Positions 51,923 through 60,617 are shown, counted from the stretch's first letter. The stretch is DNA of 64,000 nt from an uncultured Modestobacter sp. (GCF_947486615.1 NZ_CANKUD010000002.1:517611-581610), one strand, 5' to 3'. Notes: a model not told the origin generated them from the sequence alone. Translations and numbers: made by a program.

Positions 51923-53608
51923 GTGACCGCCGGCCCGCCCCCGACCTCGGCCGGGACGGTGCACCGGGTGGTGCTCACCCGCCGCGGCCCGGACGCGGTG
52001 ACGGCCACTGAACTGGCCGGCGACGGCGCCGTGGCCGGGGTGACCCGGTTGCCGGCCGACCAGCTGGCCGCCTTCGTCGGCGGCCGCGAACCGGGGCGTA
52101 CCCGCTGGGTCTGGAACGACACGACCCGCTGGTACCCGGGGCTGCTGGCCGCCGGCGTCCGGGTCGAACGTTGCACCGACCTGCGGCTCAGCCGGGCGGT
52201 GCTGCGCCGCTCCCCCTACGTCCAGCCCCCGGGGCTCGACGGCGCGGACGACGCCTGGGACGCGCTGGAGCCGGTGACCGCCGACGACCCGGCGCTGTTC
52301 GCCCTCGACGACCCGGCCGACCGGCTGGACCCGGTCGCTGAGCACGCCCGGCAGCAGGCCGCGCTGGCCGGCTCGCCGCAGCGGGGGCGGCTGGGGCTGC
52401 TGCTGGCCGCCGAGTCCTCCGGCGCGCTGGTCGCCGCGGAGATGACCTCCGCCGGGCTGCCGTGGCGCGCAGACGTGCACGACGAGCTGCTCACCGCCCT
52501 GGTCGGCCCGCGCCCGCCGAGAGGCCAGCGGCCGGCCGGGCTGGAGCGGCTGCTGCCGGCCATCCGCGGGCCACTCGGCGCCCCGCAGCTCAACCCCGAC
52601 TCCCCCACCGAGCTGCTCCGGGCGCTGCAGACCGCCGGGCTGCCGGTGCCCGACACCCGGTCCTGGACGCTGGAGCAGGTCGACCACCCCGCCGTCCCGC
52701 CGCTGCTGGAGTACAAGAAGCTGTCCCGGCTGCTGGCCGCCAACGGCTGGGCGTGGCTGGACACCTGGGTGCAGGGCGGCCGGTTCCGGCCCACCTACCT
52801 GCCCGGCGGTGTGGTCACCGGCCGCTGGGCCTCCGCCGGCGGCGGGGCGCTGTCGGTGCCCGCCCAGGTGCGCCCGGCGGCGGTCGCCGACGAGGGCTGG
52901 CGGTTCGTCGTCGCTGACGTGGCGCAGCTGGAGCCGCGGGTGCTCGCCGGCATGAGCGGGGACGCCGCGATGGCCGAGGCCGCCCGGGCCAGCGACCTGT
53001 ACCAGGCGATGGTGGACAGCGGCGCGGTCGCCAGCCGCTCCGACGCCAAGCTCGGCATGCTCGGCGCGATGTACGGCGGCACCCGCGGCGAGAGCGGCCG
53101 GATGATGCCGCGGCTGACCCGCCGCTACCCGCGGGCGATCGGGCTGGTCGAGGAGGCGGCCCGGGCCGGGGAGCGCGGCGAGGTGGTGCACACCCTGCTC
53201 GGCCGTGGCTCACCGCTGCCCACCGGCGCCTGGGCGGAGCGGGCGGTCGAGCCGGCCGAGGGCGCGATGTCCCGGGAGGACCGCGACCGGCACCGCCGGT
53301 CGTGGGGCCGGTTCACCCGCAACTTCGTCGTCCAGGGCACCGGCGCGGAGTGGGCGCTGTGCTGGCTGGCCGACCTGCGCAACCGGCTGTGGCGCCTCGG
53401 CGGCACCGGACCGCTGACCGACCGGCCGCACCTGGTGTTCTTCCTGCACGACGAGGTCGTCGTCCACACGCCGGCCGAGCTGGCCGACCAGGTCGGCGAC
53501 GCGGTGCGCCAGGCGGCGGCGGAGGCCGGCCGGCTGCTGTTCGGCGGCTTCCCGGTCGACTTCCCGCTCGACGTCGCCGTCGTCCGGTCCTGGGCCGACG
53601 CAGACTGA
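51923..53608 (+). CDS. Bifunctional 3'-5' exonuclease / DNA polymerase (family A-like)
   Basis: 561 residues. The N-terminal half is a degenerate exonuclease region; the C-terminal half is a family A polymerase. Motif A is DVAQLEPR (DYSQIELR in Pol I), motif B is RSDAKLGMLGAMYG, motif C is LHDEVVVH with the catalytic Asp. There is no 5'-3' exonuclease domain. This form is common in actinobacteria in addition to PolA; its role is unproven. GTG start, with a GACACT -10-like element 6 bases upstream. Confidence 0.88.
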   Translation: MTAGPPPTSAGTVHRVVLTRRGPDAVTATELAGDGAVAGVTRLPADQLAAFVGGREPGRTRWVWNDTTRWYPGLLAAGVRVERCTDLRLSRAVLRRSPYVQPPGLDGADDAWDALEPVTADDPALFALDDPADRLDPVAEHARQQAALAGSPQRGRLGLLLAAESSGALVAAEMTSAGLPWRADVHDELLTALVGPRPPRGQRPAGLERLLPAIRGPLGAPQLNPDSPTELLRALQTAGLPVPDTRSWTLEQVDHPAVPPLLEYKKLSRLLAANGWAWLDTWVQGGRFRPTYLPGGVVTGRWASAGGGALSVPAQVRPAAVADEGWRFVVADVAQLEPRVLAGMSGDAAMAEAARASDLYQAMVDSGAVASRSDAKLGMLGAMYGGTRGESGRMMPRLTRRYPRAIGLVEEAARAGERGEVVHTLLGRGSPLPTGAWAERAVEPAEGAMSREDRDRHRRSWGRFTRNFVVQGTGAEWALCWLADLRNRLWRLGGTGPLTDRPHLVFFLHDEVVVHTPAELADQVGDAVRQAAAEAGRLLFGGFPVDFPLDVAVVRSWADAD

Positions 53609-53612
53609 GCCG

Positions 53613-55166
53613 TCAGCCCTGCAGCAACGTCAGCACGGCCCGGGGCGACTGGTTTGCCTGGGCGAGCATGGCGGTGCCCGCCTGGACGAGCACCTGGTGC
53701 CGCGCCAGGGCGACCGTCTCCTGCGCCATGTCGGTGTCCCGGATCCGTGACTCGGCCGCCGCGGTGTTCTCGATCGACACCCCGAGCCGGGCCAGCGTGT
53801 GCTCCAACCGGTTCTGCGCGGCACCCAGCTCGGCCCGCTGCGTCGAGACCGCGCTGATCGCCGCGTCGACGGTGGCGATCAGGCCGGGGCCCGGCCGGTA
53901 CACCGGTGTTGCCGCGGCGACCTCGGCGGCAGTGGCGTACACGTCGGGCACCGGTCCGGTGAAGAGCACCGCGGCCCCGTCGTCCGGTGAGCCGGACCCG
54001 AGCGTGGTGAGGGTGAAGGCGTTGCTGCCCGTGGTGATACCGGCGGCCTGGGCGGCGGCGTTCAGCTCGGCCAGCGCCCGGCCGGGGTCACCGCTGTAGG
54101 CCACCCGCCCGAGGTCGAGGGTGTGCCCGTCGACGGTGATCGTGCCGCGCAGCGCCAGCAGGTCGGCCGGCGTCGTCCGGGTGATGAGCAGCGTGCCGGC
54201 CTCGGGGGGCGGCGCGGCCGTCGGGGCGATGACCTGGACCGACAGGCCGAGCGGCGGGGTCGGCTGGGTGAACTCCGCCGTGATCGGGGGGAGGTCGGCC
54301 GCCGTGTCGGTCAGGGCCGGCGTGGGTGACCGGAAGAGGAGGTCGTCGCCGTCGTCGATGAACACCTCCTCAGCCGAGCCCTGGAACCAGGTGAAGCCGG
54401 CCGCGACCGCCGCCGCGTTGAGCTGCACGAGCGCCGCAGCGTTGTCGATGACCCCGGGCGCGGGGACGTACCCCACCGCACCGAGGTCGAGACTCACCCC
54501 ACCGACGGTGAGGACGCCGGTGAGCTGACCGACGCCCACCGGCGACACGGTGGCCCCGGTGAACGACACCCCGCCGCCGAACGGCTGGCCCACGCCCCGC
54601 GCGGGGGTGCCCTGCACGGCCGTCGCGCCGCGGGTCACGTCGATCCCGTGGACCCCCAGCCCGACGGCTCCCATCGCGCCGGCGACGGCCACGTCGATGG
54701 TCTCGCCCACCTCGGCACCGACCTGGAACCTGCCGGCGTAGGTGCCGTCGAGCAGCCGGGTGCCGTTGGAGGACGTGGCGCCGGCGATGCGGGTCAGCTC
54801 CGCCTTGAGCTGGGTGATCTCCGCCTGGACGTGCGCCTTGCCGCCTGCGTCGACCGCGCCGTCGTTGGCGGCCTGCACGACCAGGGCGCGCATCCGCTGG
54901 AGGAGGGCCGTCGTCTCGGCGAGCGCGCCCTCCGCCGTCTGCAGCACGCCGATGCCGTCGCGGGTGTTGCGGACGGCCTGGGTCATCCCGCCGATCCGGG
55001 ACCGCAGGCCCTCCGAGACGGCCAGCCCGGCCGCGTCGTCCGCGGCCCGGTTGATCCGGTAGCCGGTGGAGAGCCGTTCCAGCGACGTCTGCACCGCCCG
55101 GTCGGACGTCGCCAGGCCGCGATGGGCCGACAGCGCGGCGACGTTGGTGCTGACCCCGAGCCCCAC
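53613..55166 (-). CDS. Flagellin
   Basis: 517 residues. The conserved N-terminal D0/D1 region has SLERLSTGYRINRAADDAAG and the C-terminal region has ESRIRDTDMAQETVALARHQ ending NQSPRAVLTLLQG, both diagnostic. The variable middle holds two flagellin-IN-like repeats (LTVGGVSLDLGAVGY, ITVDGHTLDLGRVAY). No other flagellar gene is nearby. GTG 55166, preceded by GGGGAG, starts the normal N-terminus; a longer frame upstream adds only low-complexity residues. Exported by the flagellar type III system and assembled as filament. Confidence 0.93.
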   Translation of the reverse strand: MGLGVSTNVAALSAHRGLATSDRAVQTSLERLSTGYRINRAADDAAGLAVSEGLRSRIGGMTQAVRNTRDGIGVLQTAEGALAETTALLQRMRALVVQAANDGAVDAGGKAHVQAEITQLKAELTRIAGATSSNGTRLLDGTYAGRFQVGAEVGETIDVAVAGAMGAVGLGVHGIDVTRGATAVQGTPARGVGQPFGGGVSFTGATVSPVGVGQLTGVLTVGGVSLDLGAVGYVPAPGVIDNAAALVQLNAAAVAAGFTWFQGSAEEVFIDDGDDLLFRSPTPALTDTAADLPPITAEFTQPTPPLGLSVQVIAPTAAPPPEAGTLLITRTTPADLLALRGTITVDGHTLDLGRVAYSGDPGRALAELNAAAQAAGITTGSNAFTLTTLGSGSPDDGAAVLFTGPVPDVYATAAEVAAATPVYRPGPGLIATVDAAISAVSTQRAELGAAQNRLEHTLARLGVSIENTAAAESRIRDTDMAQETVALARHQVLVQAGTAMLAQANQSPRAVLTLLQG

Positions 55167-55293
55167 GCCGCTCTCCCCGACCCCTCGCCCGCCACGTGCG
55201 TGCGGCGGGACCCGCACCTCTCCCTACGGCCGCGGGGCCGCGGAATCGAGCCGAACCGGCGACGGGGCGATCAGCTCCCGGCCGGGGCCGGCC

Positions 55294-56160
55294 TCAGCCC
55301 GGCACCACGGTGACCAGGACGCAACCGGTGTCCCCGAACGGCTCGACCGGGTAGCCCAGCGACTGCAGGCACTCGGCGACGGCGGTGTTCATCGCCTGCT
55401 GCACCACCGCGTGCGCCGCGGCGCCGCGCACCTGCTCCCGGCCCATCCGGTCGTGCTGGTGCCAGCTGACCACGATGCCGTGCCGCCCGGGCTCCGGGCT
55501 GAGGCAGACCCCGCCGGCCGGCGCCCCACCGGCGCAGTCGTGCAGCGGCAGCCCGGACTCGACGAGCGCGGCCGCCACGTCGACCACCAGCGTGACCAGC
55601 TCGTCCTCGTCGATGAGCGGCGAGTCCCACTCCTCGGGCAGCCGGTCCAGCTGCTCACCCAGCTCGGCCAGCCAGGCCCGCTCCGCCGGCAGCTGCCGGC
55701 GGACCAGCCGGCCGTCGGGGCGCACCACACCGTGCACCGCACGCACCGTGGCGGCCAGGCCGCCGGCGATCACCGCCCAGTCGGCGTCCACCTGGTCGGG
55801 GAACGGGCCGGCCACCAGCTGGCCGGGACCGGCGTCCTCCGTCTCGTCCACCAGCCACCAGGCGGGCGTGCCCGACTCACCGATCCGGGAGCCGGCCGGG
55901 TGATTGGCGACACCGGCCGGCGCCGCCTGCTCCGGCATCGACCCACCGCCGACCGGTGCCGGCACGGCCGGGACGCCGGCGGTGGCCGGAGCCGCCACCG
56001 CGACCGCTCCGACCGCGGCGGGGACGGCGGCCTGCCGGCGCTGCCCCTGCACCTGGTTGCGCTCGAACTCGTAGCGCGCGGTGGAGCTCTGCGCCAGCGC
56101 GACGACCACCGCGGCCAGCAGCACGAAGCCCACGACCGAGACCGTCGGCCAGAAGAGCAT
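55294..56160 (-). CDS. Membrane-anchored protein with STARYE motif
   Basis: 288 residues. N-terminal helix LFWPTVSVVGFVLLAAVVVA and QSSTARYEFERNQ match the 61-residue protein at 48392. An Ala/Pro/Val-rich linker (about 45-100) leads to a soluble domain of about 190 residues with TPAWWLVDETEDAG, RLPEEWDSPLIDEDELVTLV and HDRMGREQVRGAAAHAVVQQ. No known family. ATG 56160 overlaps the stop of the upstream small gene (TGATG). Confidence 0.75.
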   Translation of the reverse strand: MLFWPTVSVVGFVLLAAVVVALAQSSTARYEFERNQVQGQRRQAAVPAAVGAVAVAAPATAGVPAVPAPVGGGSMPEQAAPAGVANHPAGSRIGESGTPAWWLVDETEDAGPGQLVAGPFPDQVDADWAVIAGGLAATVRAVHGVVRPDGRLVRRQLPAERAWLAELGEQLDRLPEEWDSPLIDEDELVTLVVDVAAALVESGLPLHDCAGGAPAGGVCLSPEPGRHGIVVSWHQHDRMGREQVRGAAAHAVVQQAMNTAVAECLQSLGYPVEPFGDTGCVLVTVVPG

Positions 56161-56390
56161 CACTGCGCGACACCCGTCCCTGCGCTGCCCGTCACGGCGC
56201 CCCACCGGGCTGCCCGCCGCGAGGCCTGCTGGGTCCAGTTGCGCAGCCAGGCTCCGGACGCCCGGAGCGAGGGGCGCTCGGGGCCGGCGGGGGCCTCCTC
56301 CGAGCCGAACAGGTCGAGGAGGTCGGCCAGGCTCAGCTCCTCCTCGGCAGGGGACGACGGACGGGGTGCCAGTTCGAGTGCGGTGGTCAC
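56160..56390 (-). CDS. 76-residue protein coupled to the STARYE membrane protein
   Basis: Acidic N-terminal half (AEEELSLADLLDLFGSEEAP) and basic C-terminal half (LRNWTQQASRRAARWG), suggesting two amphipathic helices. GTG 56390 lies after GGAG. The stop overlaps the next ATG, so both proteins are likely made together. No family recognised. Confidence 0.6.
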   Translation of the reverse strand: MTTALELAPRPSSPAEEELSLADLLDLFGSEEAPAGPERPSLRASGAWLRNWTQQASRRAARWGAVTGSAGTGVAQ

Positions 56391-56745
56391 GCGGGGCTCC
56401 TCGGTGCTGTTCGTCGCGGCCGGGGAAGTGCCGCGGACGAGCAGAAAGGTATGGCCCGGACCACTCCGAACGGCCCGCCCGGACACGCCTCCGGCAGCCC
56501 CGTCACCGAATCGTTGCGTGGAGCACTCCGCAGGTCGATGACCGGCCTGCGAGCGACCGCCTTGTCGACATGACCACCCGCGCGACCTGGGCTTTTGCCC
56601 GTGCGGAGCGAGATCGTCGCGGGTGACCCCGCCGGAGGCGGCATGTCGCGGGAGTGACGCACGGGGCAGTCGTGGCCGGCGACCGATGAGATCCCCGACA
56701 CCGACCGGTCCCGACGTCGAACCCGTTCACGGACCAGGAGGACTC

Positions 56746-57345
56746 GTGCGCAAGGTCGTCGTGCAGATGATGCTGTCGCTGGACGGCTGCTTCGAGGGGC
56801 CGGACCGCGACCTGAGCTGGCACCGGGTCGACGAGGAGCTGCACGCGCACTTCAACGCCCACCTCGCGACCATGAGCGCCTTCCTGGAGGGCCGGGTCAC
56901 CTACGAGCTCATGGAGGCGGTCTGGCCGACCGCCGACCAGGACCCGGACACCCCGCCGACGATGCGCGAGTTCGCCGGCATCTGGCGGGCGACGCCCAAG
57001 CTCGTGTTCTCCCGGACGCTCCTCGACGTCGGCCCGAACGCGACGCTGCGGTCCGAGGTGGACCCCGACGAGATCCGGGCACTACAGCAGCAGCCTGGCG
57101 GGGACATGACGCTCGGCGGGGTCGACCTGGCCGAGACCTTCCGCCGGCTGGACCTGGTCGACGAGTACCGGCTCTACGTCGCGCCGGTCGTCGTCGGCCG
57201 CGGCCGCCGCCTCTTCGAACCCGGCACCGAGCCGCTCGACCTGGACCTGGTGGAGACCCGGCAGTTCGGCAACGGCGTGGTCCTCCTGCGCTACGCCGTC
57301 CGGCGGCCTCCGTCTCCGGGCGGTCCACCGCCGACGGCGCCCTGA
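56746..57345 (+). CDS. RibD C-terminal / dihydrofolate reductase-like protein
   Basis: 199 residues of the DHFR-like fold: VVVQMMLSLDGCFEGPDRDL at the start, GRVTYELMEAVWP in the middle, GGDMTLGGVDLAETFRRLDL and LYVAPVVVGRGRRLF near the end. Known members of this YwjB/RibD-C group are small reductases with unknown substrates. GTG 56746 follows CAGGAGGA. Confidence 0.85.
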   Translation: MRKVVVQMMLSLDGCFEGPDRDLSWHRVDEELHAHFNAHLATMSAFLEGRVTYELMEAVWPTADQDPDTPPTMREFAGIWRATPKLVFSRTLLDVGPNATLRSEVDPDEIRALQQQPGGDMTLGGVDLAETFRRLDLVDEYRLYVAPVVVGRGRRLFEPGTEPLDLDLVETRQFGNGVVLLRYAVRRPPSPGGPPPTAP

Positions 57346-57507
57346 CCACGGGCGCGCGGCACGGCCCGGCGGCGCCCCTGCGCTCCGCCGATGCAACTCG
57401 TCGAGGACCAGAGGAGGAAGCTCTCAGCCGCCTGCCAGGCCTGCCAGGTTCGGTTGCCGAGCACGGGTCAGAACGGAGCTCGGAACACTCAGCAGGGGGA
57501 CACGACC

Positions 57508-57864
57508 ATGACGACGACACCCGACCACGACGCCTACATCGCCGCGGCGCCCGAGCCCTTCCAGCCGGCCCTGAGACGGGTGCGGGCGATCCTGGCCCGC
57601 GCCCTGCCGGACGCGGAGGAGATCGTGGCCTACGACATGCCGGGCTTCAGCATCGGCGGCTCGGTCGTCGCGAGCTACGCGGCGTTCAGCAAGCAGTGCG
57701 GGCTGTACGTCCTCGCCGGCGCCATCTCCGGACACGCTGGGGAGATCGCGGCCGCTGGCCTGAAGGCGACCAAGACCGGCGTCACGTTCTCGCCGCGGAA
57801 ACCGATACCGGACGACCTCGTCGAGCGGCTGGCGCAGGCGTCGCGAGCGGACGCCGGAGCCTGA
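57508..57864 (+). CDS. DUF1801 (YdhG/iron-chaperone-like) protein
   Basis: 118 residues with IVAYDMPGFSIGGSVVASYA and KTGVTFSPRKPIPDDLVERL, typical of DUF1801. Family members include Fra-like iron chaperones, but function is generally unknown. ATG 57508 follows AGGGGGA. It is the last clear chromosomal gene before the tRNA-Lys fragment 15 bases beyond its stop. Confidence 0.85.
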   Translation: MTTTPDHDAYIAAAPEPFQPALRRVRAILARALPDAEEIVAYDMPGFSIGGSVVASYAAFSKQCGLYVLAGAISGHAGEIAAAGLKATKTGVTFSPRKPIPDDLVERLAQASRADAGA

Positions 57865-57878
57865 CGGTCGCTCCTGGG

Positions 57879-57920
57879 TGGGCCCCGTGGGGATCGAACC
57901 CACAACCCGCGGATTAAAAG
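57879..57920 (-). other. 3' fragment of tRNA-Lys (UUU), likely attachment site
   Basis: On the minus strand the 42 bases run from CTTTTAATCCGCGGG through the T-arm GTGGGTTCGATCCCCAC to the acceptor 3' strand GGGGCCC plus A. The 5' acceptor strand, D-arm and 5' half of the anticodon stem are missing; the flanking DNA (57921 onward) is unrelated. This is the duplicated 3' end left by an integrase at one end of an inserted element that lies to the right. Confidence 0.7.
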
Positions 57921-58029
57921 CTCGGACGACGCACTGCCCTGACCTGCTCTTTTCCTGACCAATAAGGGCATTGACCAGCGGATTCACCGTTGGAAGTACG
58001 TGATCGCGAACGAGCGTCAACGACCCTTT

Positions 58030-58059
58030 TGTGGGCGTCTTGTGGGCGCCATGTGGGCG
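58030..58059 (+). repeat. Three TGTGGGCG direct repeats at 11-bp period
   Basis: TGTGGGCG occurs at 58030-58037, 58041-58048 and 58052-58059. Position next to the tRNA fragment makes arm-type integrase sites a possibility. Apart from these and the inverted repeat at 58520-58578, the 820 bases from 57865 to 58685 contain no gene I can support. Confidence 0.5.
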
Positions 58060-58519
58060 CGGGTGTCGCTCAGCGCCTCGGTACGAGCGCAGCTCGCGCG
58101 CAATGGGCGAACCTGGTCGAGCATCTTCCGCGTCAGCAACTCGCCTGCGGTCGGTGCGCGACAGCAGCGGCCTTGAAGATCGCTCCGTCGCACTCCTCGC
58201 ACGCGCTCTTGCCCCAGCATCCCCAGGTCAGAGCACCTCTCGGACTCGCCGTCGTCGCCCCCTATTGACCTTCTCGTGCCCGTCCTGCGGGCACGTAGCG
58301 GGCACGGCCAGGGAGTTGATCGGTCCGTGTTGTTTCTGTACCTGAAACCGGGCGGTCGACGCTCCGCGCCGCCCGCCACCCGCCCAACCAGACGTTGCGG
58401 TCCGCCGACGTCCTGACCGCAGAGTCATGGGCGTCGACTCCGCACCTGACCAAGCTCCGGTCGAGAAAACGCACTACCGGACGGGTGAGCCGGCTACGCC
58501 GGCGCTGCGGAGCTCCGCT

Positions 58520-58578
58520 CCCCTCCCGGCAATCCGAGCCTGCGGGCGCGTCCGCTGACTTCTTCTTGCCGGGAGGGG
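58520..58578 (-). repeat. 13-bp inverted repeat downstream of the ECF sigma gene
   Basis: CCCCTCCCGGCAA (58520-58532) and TTGCCGGGAGGGG (58566-58578) are perfect complements 33 bases apart. It lies about 110 bases past the end of the ECF sigma gene and could end its transcript. Confidence 0.4.
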
Positions 58579-58685
58579 GGGCGGCCGCCAGAACTGCAGT
58601 GGTGCAGCTGGTGCCCGGTTCCGGCGGTAGGCCCGGGGGCCGGCGCAGGGGGCACCTAGCCGGCCGCCGCACGCTCACAGCAGCT

Positions 58686-59222
58686 CTAGGTCAGTGCGTG
58701 CGCCAAGAGCGAGTCGTCCTCGGCTTCCAGGTCTGCCCGGAGGCGGGTCCGGATGCGCTGCAGCCGCTTGCGCACCGCTGCACCTGACAGCCCCAGGACC
58801 GCGCCGGCCTGCTCGGATGTGAGGTCCTCCCAGGCGATCAGGGTGAGCAGTTCGCGGTCTTCGGCGTCGAGGCGCCCGAGCGCCTCGCCCACCCGCCCAG
58901 CGACCTCGTCAGGGGAACTGTGGGTCTGCGACCGCAGTTCCAGGTCCCCTCGCAGCCGGTCGGCGAGCTGGTTGCGTCGGGTGGCACCCCGGTGGTGGTT
59001 GGCCAGCACCCGGCGGGCCACACCAAGCAGCCAGGCTCGCGCCTCATCGGACTGCCCAGGAACGTCACCGAGACGGCGCCAGGCCACCACGAACACCTCG
59101 GCCATCAGGTCCGCGGCATCGAAGGCCGGGTCGGTGCGCCGGGTGAGGTAGCCCAGGACTGCCTTGCCGTGCTCGCCCATCAGCTCGGCGAAGCGGGCCT
59201 CAGCGCCGGCTGAGCGGGTCAT
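58686..59222 (-). CDS. ECF-family RNA polymerase sigma factor
   Basis: 178 residues. Region 2 has FDAADLMAEVFVVAWRRLGD and ARAWLLGVARRVLANHHRG; region 4 has LTLIAWEDLTSEQAGAVLGL and GAAVRKRLQRIRTRLRADL. Regions 1.1 and 3 are absent, as in ECF factors. ATG 59222 overlaps the stop of the upstream membrane protein gene (ATGA). In this order, partner first and sigma second, the pair is the reverse of the usual sigma/anti-sigma layout. Confidence 0.88.
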   Translation of the reverse strand: MTRSAGAEARFAELMGEHGKAVLGYLTRRTDPAFDAADLMAEVFVVAWRRLGDVPGQSDEARAWLLGVARRVLANHHRGATRRNQLADRLRGDLELRSQTHSSPDEVAGRVGEALGRLDAEDRELLTLIAWEDLTSEQAGAVLGLSGAAVRKRLQRIRTRLRADLEAEDDSLLAHALT

Positions 59223-59872
59223 CGGATGCCGTCCAGCGGCAGGCCCGAGCAGTTGTTCGCCAGCTCCTGCGCCACCTGGTCCCGGTCACCGCGGGCAGCT
59301 GCATCGGCTACCTGCTCCAGGTTGGCCACCACGCCGCCAGCGTCGACCACCGTGATCGCCGGGGCCACGGCCGCAGCGCGCATGGCGGTGACCGCCTCAA
59401 CGGCGCCCGCCCCGTCACCGGCAGCGTCGCGGAGCGTCCACGCCTGCCCCCACGTGCAGAAGCCGTAGTAAGCCACCATGCTTCGGGTACTCACGTCGGA
59501 GATCGCCGTGGGCCGCTCAAAACCCTGAGCCCGGACGTAGTCGACGTAGGCCTCCCGGTCCGTGCCCGGCGGCAGCGGCAGCTCAGCGCTGTACTGCTCC
59601 AGCGCCTTGCCGAAGTCGGCGGTGTTGCTGTCATACCAGGTGGTGAATCCCGCGGCCGCGGTCGCCAGCACCACCCCCGCGGCCAACGGCACGACCACGC
59701 GCCGGCGCCACCGGCGGCTCGACAGCTCGACCACCTCACCGCCCACCGGCGCTGCCTGGGACCTCATGATGTCGGCGGCCAGCAGCTGCAGCGTCCTGTC
59801 CAGCTCCGCTGGGTCCACGTTCACGACGGGTGCGGCCTGGCGCACCAGCACGTCGAGCTTCTTGTCATCCAT
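59219..59872 (-). CDS. Single-pass membrane protein, possible anti-sigma partner
   Basis: 217 residues from ATG 59872. The 60-residue N-terminal part is cytoplasmic (KKLDVLVRQAAPVVNVDPAE), followed by a basic stretch RRWRRRVVVP, one transmembrane helix (about 68-85) and an extracytoplasmic domain with TWGQAWTLRDAAGDG and two Cys (FCTW, NNCSG). The zinc motif HxxxCxxC of common anti-sigma factors is absent. Coupling to the sigma gene is the main reason to think it controls it. Confidence 0.7.
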   Translation of the reverse strand: MDDKKLDVLVRQAAPVVNVDPAELDRTLQLLAADIMRSQAAPVGGEVVELSSRRWRRRVVVPLAAGVVLATAAAGFTTWYDSNTADFGKALEQYSAELPLPPGTDREAYVDYVRAQGFERPTAISDVSTRSMVAYYGFCTWGQAWTLRDAAGDGAGAVEAVTAMRAAAVAPAITVVDAGGVVANLEQVADAAARGDRDQVAQELANNCSGLPLDGIR

Positions 59873-59965
59873 GGCTACCGGGCTCCTCTCGGGGGACTTC
59901 CCTGTCACTACTGAGATGTCCGGCAACCAGGCCGCTGTGACAGCGGCCCGATCCATAGTGGAGCG

Positions 59966-60292
59966 GTGTCACCACGCCAACCTGGTCCGCCGCCTCGTCG
60001 GCTGCCGGTGCCCGACCACCTCCTCGTCACCTCCAAGGACGACCTGGCTCAGGCCCTGGAGGAGGCCGACCGCCGGTTGGACCCTCCGGTCTCGGTGCGC
60101 GTTCGGTGGGGCGGTGAGTGGCACTCCCCGGCGCTGCTGCACGGCTGGCAGGAGAGCGAAGACCGCGGCGACGGCTGGCTCGGCTGCGTCGAGTACCACC
60201 GCGAAATCGCACCCGGCTTCGGCTACGCCGTCGGCCGCTGGACCCCGGCCTGGAACATCGAACGCACCGGGGAGAACGCACCGCCCTACTGA
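59966..60292 (+). CDS. Small hypothetical protein
   Basis: 108 residues from GTG 59966. Contains HLLVTSKDDLAQALEEADRR and WHSPALLHGWQESEDRGDGW with several Trp, ending GRWTPAWNIERTGENAPPY. The composition is that of a folded protein, and a terminator follows at 60318-60349. No family recognised. It diverges from the sigma-partner gene. Confidence 0.55.
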   Translation: MSPRQPGPPPRRLPVPDHLLVTSKDDLAQALEEADRRLDPPVSVRVRWGGEWHSPALLHGWQESEDRGDGWLGCVEYHREIAPGFGYAVGRWTPAWNIERTGENAPPY

Positions 60293-60317
60293 CCTAGCGG
60301 CGCTACCGTTCACCCCA

Positions 60318-60349
60318 GCCCTGGCAGCTACCCCCGTGGCTGCCAGGGC
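60318..60349 (+). terminator. Hairpin after the 108-residue protein gene
   Basis: GCCCTGGCAGC (60318-60328) and GCTGCCAGGGC (60339-60349) form a perfect 11-bp stem with a 10-base loop. Confidence 0.75.
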
Positions 60350-60386
60350 CAGACAGCTCGGTGGTGACAGCTCCTGGAGGTCTTGC

Positions 60387-60617
60387 ATGACGTCGAAGGG
60401 ACGCCTGCGGCTTCGTCGTCATCGGTACACGCTTCGAGCGGCATGGGGACGCAGCGCCCTGGTGCAGGCCTGGCGTCGGCGAGATCGCCACCCGTCAGTC
60501 CCCGGTTCCGATCCAGCCCCCGGCGATGGCGCCGGGGATCGCGAACCACGTCGTCCCCGCCCGTCGGGGCCCGCTGGGTCGGCTGAGCTGAAGCGGGTTC
60601 CTGATCAGCCGTGCTGA
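60387..60617 (+). CDS. Possible small basic protein
   Basis: 76 codons from ATG 60387, seven bases after GGAGG. The product is Arg/Pro-rich (starts MTSKGRLRLRRHRYTLRAAW) with no fold suggested after residue 35. The good ribosome-binding site is the only support. Together with the inverted repeat at 60606-60652 it is all that fills the 427-base gap between neighbouring genes. Confidence 0.3.
   Translation: MTSKGRLRLRRHRYTLRAAWGRSALVQAWRRRDRHPSVPGSDPAPGDGAGDREPRRPRPSGPAGSAELKRVPDQPC

Noticed and set aside
55167..55293. Sigma-28/WhiG promoter of the flagellin gene
   Set aside because: GCCGTAGG can be found at a suitable place, but the -35 element 15 bases upstream (TCGA) is poor; too weak to list as a feature.
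57879..57960. Complete tRNA-Lys gene
   Set aside because: No sequence matching the 5' acceptor strand or D-arm is present to the right; only the 3' part is there.
58262..58678. Integrase gene for the island
   Set aside because: No tyrosine- or serine-recombinase motifs could be read in either strand of the 57.9-58.7 kb region.
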